Assembly (NCBI GenBank): GCA_045561735.1
Contig: JBJKXC010000019.1
Location: 21,731 to 85,730 of the forward strand
From: UBA3537 sp045561735
Lineage (GTDB): Bacteria > Bacteroidota > Bacteroidia > Flavobacteriales > Flavobacteriaceae
DNA length: 64,000 nucleotides
Direction: 5' to 3'
The notes beneath the pieces were generated by a model. It saw only the letters and a program-made list of their open reading frames with translations, did not search any database and was not told the origin of the DNA. A program made the position numbers and the translations under genes. Position 1 is the stretch's first letter; the number at the start of each line of letters is the position of its first letter. Of this stretch, positions 9,901 to 17,800 are shown piece after piece.

Positions 9901-11606
9901 CTGATGTGTACAGTGAAGATATTTGTGTAAATTATGAATCTTGTCTCACTTTAGATGTATTTGATTCTTACGGAGACGGGATTTGTTGTGGATATGGTCA
10001 AGGAAACTTCCAAGTTCTTGATTCCGCTGGCATTGTGATTGTATCAAATGATGGTGATTTTGATAATTTTGCTCAAGAACTGTTTTGTCTTAATACAGAG
10101 GAATGTATTATTACTGCTGATGTAATTATAACTAATGCAACCACAGTTTCTGCCAACGATGGTAGTATTTCTGTATATATAAGTTCAGGAATAAGCCCCT
10201 ATGAGTATAGTATAGATGGTGGGCAAACATTTTCTAATGAAAATAATTTCAAGAATTTAACTCCGGGTACCTATGATATAGTTATTCAAGGCGCAGGCGG
10301 ACTTTGTACTTACTACGAATCTGTTTTAATACAAGCGTGTACTTTTACAGATGTAGATGTAGTGGCTTCAGGGGTTCCTTCTGTTACATCAACTGTTGGC
10401 AGCATTACTATAACACCAAACACTGGAAATGGGCCATATCAATACAGTAATGATGGAGGACAAAATTTTTTTGATAGCAATGTTTTTGAAAATTTACCTT
10501 CTGGGCTTTACAATATAGTTGTCACAGATAGTCAAAATATATGTCAATATGAACAAAGTATAAGAGTAGAAATTGAATCCATAATTATTAATGAGTTTAA
10601 TCACAAATCCAGTGATAATTTCAACTCTGATGATTGGATAGAACTTTATAACCCAAAATCTACAGCTGTAGATATTTCTAACTGGGTTATCAAAGACGAT
10701 AATGCCAATAATGCCTTTGTAATTCCAGATAATACTCAGATAAATGGTAATGGCTTTTTAGTTATAGTAAAAGATGCTGTTGATTTTAGTAATGTATATC
10801 CCGATATACCATTTATTGGTGAACTTGGGTTTGGATTAGGACGTTCTGATGCCATTAGATTATTTAATTCTGAAAGTAAACTCATGGACGAAGTTCATTA
10901 CAGTATTGATGATATGTCTCCATCTTGTAATCATACCTTAAATATGTATGACTCCTACGGTGACGGATGGCAAGGAAATGCGGTTAATGTATTTGTTAAT
11001 GGTGAACTAATACTTTCAGAGGCTACTTTTGATGATGGTGATTTTGAAAGTGTAACATTTCAGGCTACTGCAGGTGATTTAATTATTTTAGATTGGATTG
11101 ATGGAGCGTGGTCATCTGAAGTTTCATGGGAAATACTAGATGGAAGTGGTGAATTACTTATCTCTGGTAATTGGGGCGATACTTTAGAACAAGAAAGCGT
11201 TTTGGCTTATTGTGCTCCTGAATCCAATTCAGATTGGCCTGTATGTGCAGATGGTACAGGAAATACATTAGAATTGATTAAACCAGAATTCGATAATTCA
11301 CTACCACAAAATTGGGATTGTATTAATGTGAACGGAAGTCCTAATGCCGTCAATAGCAGTGTTGCAAGCATTTCAAATGTTGTATCTGTGAATATTAAAG
11401 TGTATCCAAATCCAGTTAATAATGTTCTGTATATTTCGGGAGATGTTGTCTTTTATAAAATTGAAGTTTACAATTTATTAGGTCAGCAAATAATGAATAT
11501 AAATAATGTCAATCAAATTGATATGAGCCCCTATGAAAATGGAGTCTATACCCTAAAAATAAGCACAGAAAATACGACTGTAGTTAAACGCATCATAAAG
11601 TTGTAA
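6915..11606 (+). CDS. T9SS-exported multidomain protein with a dikinase (PEP/pyruvate-binding) core
   Basis: The 1563-residue protein has a signal peptide (1-22), an Asp-rich Ca-binding-like loop (about 98-110), and a segment at 335-365 with TPLSHVNLRA. This resembles the catalytic phosphohistidine motif of glucan water dikinases (candidate His349). A PPDK/PEP-synthase-type ATP-grasp domain follows (about 436-735): GAK at 439-441, RVRSS at 536-540, DIE at 714-716 and QARP at 729-732. After it come CARDB-like beta domains (740-970), a DSYGDG module, two SprB-like repeats (1061-1220), a lamin-tail domain (about 1222-1330), a second DSYGDG module, and a T9SS type A sorting domain starting at VYPNP (about 1495). 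Export of an ATP-using core is unexpected. The substrate is unknown. An inactive adhesin-like use of the fold is possible. Confidence 0.88.
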   Translation: MIKKFFLLLLFGFSFNSLCFAQPVQIDNYSVNNFGQVQLSIQSQSDKYYILHAQHSDDFNWATSMTMGVDGTMIISEAAGAYTLDKYTITEHDIDNPDDYDQDGIDDITEFNNMPTDSPFNNAYAIDIADGSTSIPDTETFNQLATVNNVGWAPFLDDQLYVKFGILDRDTDEPKVYFINSNTYTIHASFWNGIDASVTGDDGSGEIVFNPNVILPSGVIGTYSFNFSFGDAYDFEETQRTYELLVASMPFLQNNMNHFIGQNDEDDHLNNYADEFEGSRIEVVLETDVFAEVNYIPLHLAEGYGFFKHMEDLNETPGSRDIVLYDALPNSLPRVGGIITSVVQTPLSHVNLRAIQDNVPNAYIANPLSNDAIASLLNGYIYYKVESEQYEIREATLAEVNDWYEDLRPTEAQYPIRDLSTTEIIPLDDITFDMSSSFGAKCSNLATMRNFGFPEGTIPNGFGIPFYFYDEFMQYNNFYEEAQVIMDNPAFQNDINFRNERLDDFRRSIKEAPMPQWMLDELQAMYDAFPSGTPVRVRSSTNNEDLPGFSGAGLYTSKTQYPDEGHISKSVKQVYASMWNFRAYEERDFYRIDHFGAAMGLLCHPNFQGEQSNGVGISIDPIYETEDTFYLNTQVGESLITNPDPNSVPEEILLYRDANQGGGYLVLRLSNLVNPGELVMDQVYIDQMRNFLTVIHDEFASLYNVVGAEGFGMDIEYKVTAEDQLAIKQARPWVSFWADINGDYDLGVEAIVEPISSADLGADEIVTVSIVNDGLYDMSDFDLELIVNGQSIETLNISDTIQPFEALDYSFTIPQDFSNVGDYNITVNVSHQDDEYENNNSLSIILSKTLEFDGSISIEEVNVVCNDVIAINAIITNHGDTTLTEVEIEKTVNGTSIGSESKSVNIPYTGQEMVTMSVDQNVQEFNQITLNIISLNNQSDENLTNNSDTASSNLDTSYDIITLVINADNYPQETSWKLYDSQTNEIINTGSLSSGTDVYSEDICVNYESCLTLDVFDSYGDGICCGYGQGNFQVLDSAGIVIVSNDGDFDNFAQELFCLNTEECIITADVIITNATTVSANDGSISVYISSGISPYEYSIDGGQTFSNENNFKNLTPGTYDIVIQGAGGLCTYYESVLIQACTFTDVDVVASGVPSVTSTVGSITITPNTGNGPYQYSNDGGQNFFDSNVFENLPSGLYNIVVTDSQNICQYEQSIRVEIESIIINEFNHKSSDNFNSDDWIELYNPKSTAVDISNWVIKDDNANNAFVIPDNTQINGNGFLVIVKDAVDFSNVYPDIPFIGELGFGLGRSDAIRLFNSESKLMDEVHYSIDDMSPSCNHTLNMYDSYGDGWQGNAVNVFVNGELILSEATFDDGDFESVTFQATAGDLIILDWIDGAWSSEVSWEILDGSGELLISGNWGDTLEQESVLAYCAPESNSDWPVCADGTGNTLELIKPEFDNSLPQNWDCINVNGSPNAVNSSVASISNVVSVNIKVYPNPVNNVLYISGDVVFYKIEVYNLLGQQIMNINNVNQIDMSPYENGVYTLKISTENTTVVKRIIKL

Positions 11607-11635
11607 TTAAAATTTAACATCCGCATTAATTTGTT

Positions 11636-11666
11636 AAAAAAGTGGTCTTTTGGGCTACTTTTTTTT
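11636..11666 (+). terminator. Rho-independent terminator after the 1563-residue gene
   Basis: A 10-bp stem (AAAAAAGTGG pairing with CTACTTTTTT, one G-T pair) with a nine-base loop, ending in a T run. It lies 29 bases after the upstream stop codon. It overlaps the first possible start of the photolyase reading frame and so argues for the later TTG start. Confidence 0.7.
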
Positions 11667-11737
11667 ATAAAACTATCTTAAAATTAAAATGTAACCTCTC
11701 AATATTTAATATTTTTAACACACCTAAAATTAAATAT

Positions 11738-13192
11738 TTGTCACAAAAAATTAATATTGTTTGGTTGAAACGCGATCTTAGGACACAAGATCATGCCCCT
11801 ATGTATGTTGCTGAAAAAGCAAATACTCCCTATCTTATTATCTATATTTTTGACACTGTGTTGCTGAAGCACCCAGACGCAAGCCTGCGGCATCAACAAT
11901 TTATTTACCGTTCAGTTCAAGCCATGAACACAAGGTTAACCCCATTCAATAAATCTGTAATTGTATTCTACGGAGATTCACTGGATGTATTTTCGTTTCT
12001 AAATGAAAAATTTAAAATTCATAATATATTCAGTTATCAAGAAAGTGGGATTGAAAAATCATGGCAGCGTGACAAATCGGTGTCTAAATTTTTAAAAAAT
12101 AAAGGGATTGAGTGGAAAGAATTTCAACAAAACGGTGTCATAAGAGGGCTTAAAAATAGAAAAGACTGGGCTAAACTTTGGAATGGTTTTATGAGTCAAC
12201 CCTTGTTTCACAATCAATTTTTAAAAAAAGAATCCATAGAACTCATACATCCTTTTAAAATTCCCGAGAAGCTCAAAAAACAACTCAAAAACTACCCTAA
12301 ATTATTTCAATTAGCTGGTGAGAAAAATGCATGGCTATATCTTGACTCTTTCCTTGAAGACCGAGGAAAAAACTACCAACGTCATATTTCCAGACCCACA
12401 GAGAGTCGATTCAGTTGCAGCCGGATGTCTCCTTTTATTAGTTGGGGTAACCTCAGCATACGGCAAGTATTCCAATATGTAAATACCCATCCCAACAGTC
12501 AAAACCATAAACGTGCCTTTTCAGCCATGCTAACAAGATTGCACTGGCATTGTCATTTTATTCAAAAGTTTGAGATGGAATGCCAATATGAAACCCAATG
12601 TGTCAATGCAGGATATGAACTTTTGAAACACGAATACAATGAGGAATATATCAAAGCTTGGAAAACAGCTACAACAGGTTATCCTTTAATCGATGCTTGT
12701 ATGCGAGCTTTGGAGTACACGGGATGGATCAATTTTAGAATGCGGGCCCTTTTAGTTTCTTTTTTTACTCTAAATTTAGATCAGGACTGGCGGGATGGGG
12801 TCTATCACTTAGCACGGCTTTTTTTAGACTATGACCCTGGAATTCACTACCCACAATTTCAAATGCAAGCTGGTACAACTGGCATCAATACCATTCGGCT
12901 TTACAACCCAATCAAGAACTCTATAGAATTAGACCATATGGGTTGCTTTGTAAAAAAATGGCTTCCCGAACTTCAAAATGTACCCGTGGAACATATTCAC
13001 GAACCTTGGAAGATGAATCCAATGGAACAATCTTTTTGTGGTGTCTTAATTGGGAAAGATTATCCACAACCCATTATTGATCTTCAAGAAAGTGCGAAAA
13101 AAGCACGAGTTAAAGTTTGGGGACACAGAAAACACCATTTGGTCCAAAAAGAAAACAAGCGCATTTTAAAAAAACATGTAAAGCGCCATTAA
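11738..13192 (+). CDS. Cryptochrome/DNA photolyase family protein
   Basis: About 484 residues from the TTG start preferred here (SQKINIVWLKRDLRTQDH). An upstream in-frame start at 11642 would lie inside the preceding terminator. The N-terminal alpha/beta photolyase domain opens with the typical WLKRDLR motif. The C-terminal FAD-binding domain contains the expected aromatic, Arg-rich segments (ISWGNLSIRQVFQY, LTRLHWHCHFIQKFE, GYPLIDACMRAL, INFRMRALLVSF). It is probably a light-dependent repair enzyme for UV pyrimidine dimers, although a cryptochrome sensor role cannot be excluded from sequence alone. It is a single-gene unit followed by tRNA-Asp on the other strand. Confidence 0.88.
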   Translation: MSQKINIVWLKRDLRTQDHAPMYVAEKANTPYLIIYIFDTVLLKHPDASLRHQQFIYRSVQAMNTRLTPFNKSVIVFYGDSLDVFSFLNEKFKIHNIFSYQESGIEKSWQRDKSVSKFLKNKGIEWKEFQQNGVIRGLKNRKDWAKLWNGFMSQPLFHNQFLKKESIELIHPFKIPEKLKKQLKNYPKLFQLAGEKNAWLYLDSFLEDRGKNYQRHISRPTESRFSCSRMSPFISWGNLSIRQVFQYVNTHPNSQNHKRAFSAMLTRLHWHCHFIQKFEMECQYETQCVNAGYELLKHEYNEEYIKAWKTATTGYPLIDACMRALEYTGWINFRMRALLVSFFTLNLDQDWRDGVYHLARLFLDYDPGIHYPQFQMQAGTTGINTIRLYNPIKNSIELDHMGCFVKKWLPELQNVPVEHIHEPWKMNPMEQSFCGVLIGKDYPQPIIDLQESAKKARVKVWGHRKHHLVQKENKRILKKHVKRH

Positions 13193-13320
13193 TTCAATTT
13201 ATATAAAAAAAGCCCTCCGTTTTACAGGAAAGCTTCTCACTGGTTTTGTCACAAACCACGGGTAACCAACAAGGTTACCACAACACAACATTTTTAAACT
13301 TAGCCTTTTTTGGCTATTTG

Positions 13321-13394
13321 CGGTCTGGACGGGACTCGAACCCGCGACCCCCTGCGTGACAGGCAGGTATTCTAACCAGCTGAACTACCAAACC
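13321..13394 (-). tRNA. tRNA-Asp (anticodon GTC)
   Basis: A 74-base cloverleaf with acceptor GGTTTGG/CCAGACC, anticodon stem CCTGC/GCAGG around loop CTGTCAC, and T arm GCGGG-TTCGAGT-CCCGT. Discriminator G; CCA is not encoded. Elbow bases G18, G19 and C56 are standard. A complete TTG-N19-TATATTTG promoter stands just upstream. Confidence 0.95.
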
Positions 13395-13411
13395 GTTGCT
13401 TATAGCGAAAG

Positions 13412-13441
13412 CAAATATACACTGCATTTTTTTTACGACAA
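13412..13441 (-). promoter_or_regulatory. Promoter of tRNA-Asp
   Basis: On the minus strand, TTG (13439-13441), 19 bases, then TATATTTG (13412-13419): an exact match to the Bacteroidota consensus TTG-N19-TAnnTTTG. The -7 box ends 17 bases before the mature tRNA 5' end. Confidence 0.85.
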
Positions 13442-13458
13442 ATATTTTTATTTATTTT

Positions 13459-14388
13459 TTACAAAAACTTATGGCGCTTTTCAAAGTAGGTCATCATTAC
13501 TTTATCAAAGCCCTGACGAATGTCTACGTCCACATAATTTATCTTGTATTGCACGCATTTTAAACGCAGTGCCTCGAAGTATGCTTTCACCGCAGTAGAG
13601 TACTTTTTTTGAAAATTTTTAGGAAATAGATCTAAATGATTTTCGGTTTCAATATCAACAAATCGCTTAGGAGTGTTTTCAAAATCGAAACTGAACTCCG
13701 TAATTTTATCGTATGTGTGAAATAAAACCAATTCATGTTTATTGTATTTTAAATGACGTAGTGCTTCAAAGAGCTTCGAAGCTTCAATATCACTTTGAAA
13801 CAAATCTGTGAACAAAAAAATCATGGATCTTCGCTGGAGTTGTTCAGCGATTTGATGCAAAACTTCATAGGTTTTTGTTGTAGCGTTCTGAGAGTTTGTT
13901 TTCGTTGCTTTTTCCAGTGTATTCACCAGCATCCTGTAATGGCGTTCGCTGGCTTTCTCTGAAGCATAAAAACTATGAGTTTGATCGTATAAGCTCAAAC
14001 CAGCCGCATCACGTTGCTTTTTTAAAATGTGCAATAAAACGGCTGAAGCCAAAGCTGAAAATTCTATTTTGTTAAATTCTAATCCAGGATTTTGATTAAC
14101 AGAAGGATAATGCATGGACGCACTCTGATCCAAAATAATATGACATCGCATGTTTGTTTCCTCTTCATACCTCTTGGTATACAACTTGTCCGTTTTGGCA
14201 AATAATTTCCAATCGATGTGTTTTGTGCTATCGCCATTGTTATAAATTTTATGCTCTGCAAATTCAGCTGAAAAACCATGAAAAGGGCTTTTGTGAATAC
14301 CAGTCATATAGCCCTCTACAATGGATTGCGCCAACAATTCAAAGTTTGAAAAACGGGAGTTTCCTTGGAATTTTTCTTGTATTCTCAT
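13459..14388 (-). CDS. DUF58 domain-containing protein
   Basis: The 309-residue protein carries the DUF58 signature (HIDWKLFAKTDKLYTKRYE, about residues 58-76) and continues into a von Willebrand A-like fold with a MIDAS-type DQSAS at 87-91. DUF58 proteins usually sit in operons with a MoxR AAA+ ATPase and Bat vWA proteins; here no such partner is adjacent. Thioredoxin lies 68 bases upstream on the same strand, but a terminator separates the two. The molecular function is not established. Confidence 0.85.
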   Translation of the reverse strand: MRIQEKFQGNSRFSNFELLAQSIVEGYMTGIHKSPFHGFSAEFAEHKIYNNGDSTKHIDWKLFAKTDKLYTKRYEEETNMRCHIILDQSASMHYPSVNQNPGLEFNKIEFSALASAVLLHILKKQRDAAGLSLYDQTHSFYASEKASERHYRMLVNTLEKATKTNSQNATTKTYEVLHQIAEQLQRRSMIFLFTDLFQSDIEASKLFEALRHLKYNKHELVLFHTYDKITEFSFDFENTPKRFVDIETENHLDLFPKNFQKKYSTAVKAYFEALRLKCVQYKINYVDVDIRQGFDKVMMTYFEKRHKFL

Positions 14389-14401
14389 CCTAATCTAAAC
14401 T

Positions 14402-14430
14402 AAAAAAGGTTTGCCACAAGGACAAACCTT
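14402..14430 (-). terminator. Terminator after trxA
   Basis: An eight-bp stem AAGGTTTG/CAAACCTT with a nine-base loop. Read on the minus strand it is followed by a T run. It lies between the trxA stop codon and the DUF58 gene, so thioredoxin is probably monocistronic. Confidence 0.75.
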
Positions 14431-14456
14431 AATACTAATATTTTAAGTAAAAATGT

Positions 14457-14774
14457 CTATAACAAGGCATTAATAGACTCCGCATAAGCGGCTTTAGTCG
14501 CTACGCCAACTTGACGTCCCACAACTTCGCCGTCTTTAAACAGAAGTACAGTTGGAATATTTCTGACGCCATATTTGGCGGCAAATTCTTGATTGGCATC
14601 GACATCGACCTTCCCAACAACGGCTTTGCCAACATATTCTGAGCTAATTTCATCAATAATGGGACCGACCATGCGGCAAGGTCCGCACCAAGATGCCCAA
14701 AAATCGACCATAACAGGCTTATCGCTTTTCAATACTGTTTCTTCAAAATTTGCATCTGTGATTTCTAGAGCCAT
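14457..14774 (-). CDS. trxA: Thioredoxin
   Basis: A 105-residue cytoplasmic thioredoxin with the canonical WCGPC site at 29-33, the buried Asp in VDFW (residue 24) and the cis-proline segment RNIPTV. Length and motifs are those of ordinary TrxA, the general protein disulfide reductant. It has its own -7 box upstream and a terminator downstream. dnaE ends 104 bases upstream on the same strand. Confidence 0.96.
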   Translation of the reverse strand: MALEITDANFEETVLKSDKPVMVDFWASWCGPCRMVGPIIDEISSEYVGKAVVGKVDVDANQEFAAKYGVRNIPTVLLFKDGEVVGRQVGVATKAAYAESINALL

Positions 14775-14797
14775 AAATTATTTTTTTAGTGTTGATG

Positions 14798-14805
14798 CAA
14801 ATCTA
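14798..14805 (-). promoter_or_regulatory. -7 box of trxA
   Basis: TAGATTTG on the minus strand matches TAnnTTTG and lies 23 bases upstream of the trxA start. No TTG occurs at the expected -33 distance. Confidence 0.5.
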
Positions 14806-14878
14806 ATTAAAATTTGCGTTAATAATTTCAAAAAAAGATTACTTTTTCTTATGCTAAAATTAGGTTTCTCAATTTCAA

Positions 14879-17800
14879 TTAATTAAGCTTAAAAAAAATA
14901 TTTTGAGCTTCTAGTTCTGATAATAATTCTTGAGATATTTGAACCTTTTGTTTGCGACTTTTAAGCTCAATTTTCAAACTTTCATCATCGTCATATACAA
15001 CAAAGTTAAGCAGATGTTTGCCTTTATGCATGTTTAAAAGGTCTTGTATTTCATTAATTTTTTGTTCGTTTATGCCTTTGATATTAAGCTGAATCGATAG
15101 TTTCTTAGCATAAGCATCCATCACATCGTGCAACAATTGAAAGTTATTAAACTGTAGGCGTGGCTCAGCTTTTTTCCCAGTATCTCGGTTGATCCACCCT
15201 TCGCGAACCAAAGCACGAACATACACGAAATTATTCAACATTAAGAAATGTCTAAATTTAAGATATTCCTCGCCGAAAATTCTAAACTGATGGTTGTTTG
15301 TATAATCTTCAATGGTAAAACTTGCCCACCCTTTTCCTTGCCTACTGACGCGGTGTTCAATGTCGGTGACAACACCACCAAAAGTGATTTCTTTGTTGAT
15401 AAGTGGGGCCATATTTTGAAAAACACTCACGGTTGCATTGCAAAAGTTTTGCATTTCAATTTTAAAATCGTCAAGCGGGTGGCCTGAAATATAAATTCCA
15501 ACTACTTCTTTTTCACGAGCCAACTTCTCCATAGTAGCCCAGGCATTACAAGGGGGTAGTTCAGGCTCGGGAAATTGAACTTCACTAGATTCACCAAACA
15601 AACTAACTTGTGCAGAATTTTGATTGTCTTGAAATCTATGGGCATATTTCAATGTTTTCTCTATAAAAGTAACCCCATCACCTTCATCATAAAAATATTG
15701 TGCGCGATGAGTGTTTGAAAAACAATCAAAACTCCCCGCATTGGCTAAATTTTCAAAAGCTTTCTTGTTGGCAGCACGCAAATCAATGCGTTTGGCAAGG
15801 TCAAAAATTGAGCGGTAAACCCCATTATTTTTGCGTTCTTCAACAATGGTTTTAACGGCACCATACCCAACCCCTTTTATGGCCCCCATTCCAAAGCGAA
15901 TGGCATTATCTTTATTGACTGAAAACTTATAATAACTTTCATTAATATCAGGGCCTAAAACATTCATTTTCATTCGCTTGGCCTCTTCCATAAAAAAGGT
16001 GACTTGTTTGATATCATTCATATTGTTGGACAGTACAGCCGCCATATATTCAGCAGGATAATGCGCTTTTAAATAGGCGGTTTGATAGGCAATCCATGCA
16101 TAACATGTCGAATGAGATTTATTAAATGCATAGCTTGCAAATTTTTCCCAATCGGTCCAAATTTTTTCTAATTTTTCAGAATCCAAGCCCTTGGAACTAG
16201 CTTGACTGATAAATTTAGGTTTCATTTTGTCCAATACAGCCCGCTGCTTTTTCCCCATGGCCTTTCGCAAAACATCGGCTTCACCCTTAGTGAAGTCAGC
16301 TAATTTTTGTGACAATAACATAACCTGCTCCTGATAGATGGTTATACCATAGGTTTCTTCAAGATATTCCTGCATTTCTGGAAGATCATAACTAATGGCT
16401 TCATCGCCATGTTTTCTTCTAATAAAACTTGGAATGTATTCCAAAGGCCCTGGGCGGTATAAGGCATTCATAGCAATTAAATCTGCAAATGTTGAGGGCT
16501 TTAAATCCCGCATGTGCTTTTGCATTCCAGGAGATTCATATTGAAATATTCCCACCGTTTCACCCCGCTGAAACAATTCATAGGTGGGTGCATCATCCAG
16601 AGAAAAAGTTTCAGGATCCAGTATGATTCCGTGTTTGGCTTTGACAATCTTAACCGTATCTTTAATCAGTGTTAAAGTTTTAAGGCCTAAAAAGTCCATC
16701 TTTAAAAGTCCAGCGTCTTCCACAACAGCATTGTCAAATTGGGTGACATATAAGTCTGAATCTTTAGCGGTTGCAATTGGAACATAGTCAGTGATATCGC
16801 CTGGTGTAATGATCACACCACAAGCGTGGATACCAGTATTTCTAAGTGAGCCTTCCAAGACCTTGGCTTGATTTACTGTTTCAGCTTCCAAATCATCACC
16901 TTCTGAAATGTTGAGCAATTGATTGACCAATTCCATATCTTCTGCTCTAAACTTTTGGCGTAGAGTTTTCTCTTCAACACCAAAAATCTTATTGAGTTTT
17001 GACATATTAGGTACCAACTTAGCAATGCGATCGGCATCACCCAATGGTAAGTCCAATACTCTCGCGGTATCACGAATGGAGGACTTGGCAGCCATGGTGC
17101 CGTAAGTTATAATTTGGGCCACCTGATTGGATCCGTATTTATTAATGACGTAATCAATGACCTTTCCACGACCTTCATCGTCAAAATCAATATCAATATC
17201 GGGCATACTGATTCGGTCTGGATTCAAAAAACGCTCAAAAAGTAAATTGTATTTAATGGGGTCTATATTTGTAATCCATAGGCAGTATGCAACAACAGAT
17301 CCTGCTGCTGATCCTCTACCAGGTCCAACAGAAACACCTAAACTTCGAGCCTCTCGAATAAAATCTTCAACAATTAGAAAATAACCAGGGTAGCCTGTTT
17401 TTTCTATAGTCTTTAGCTCAAAATCAATGCGTTCTTTAAGATCATCAGAGAGTGTTTTGTAACGTTTTTTAGCGCCTTCGTAGGTGAGATGACGCAGGTA
17501 AGCATTTTCACCATGTTTTAACCCTGATTTGGCGTCATCAGAGTTTATAAACTCTTTTGGAATATCAAATTTTGGAAGCAATACATCTCTAGCAAGTTCG
17601 AAAGCTTCAATTTTATCTGAAATGGCCTGCATGTTGAGTATGGCCTCAGGTAAATCTTTAAACAGTTCCTTCATCGCCTCAGGACTTTTAAAATAATATT
17701 CCTGGTTGGGTAAGCCGTAGCGATAGCCACGACCGCGACCAACAGGCGTCGCCTGCTTTTCACCGTCTTTAACACACAACAAAATATCATGTGCGTTGGC

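Noticed and set aside
13459..14388. DUF58 gene as part of an aerotolerance (Bat) operon
   Set aside because: No MoxR ATPase or vWA/TPR Bat partner lies next to it.
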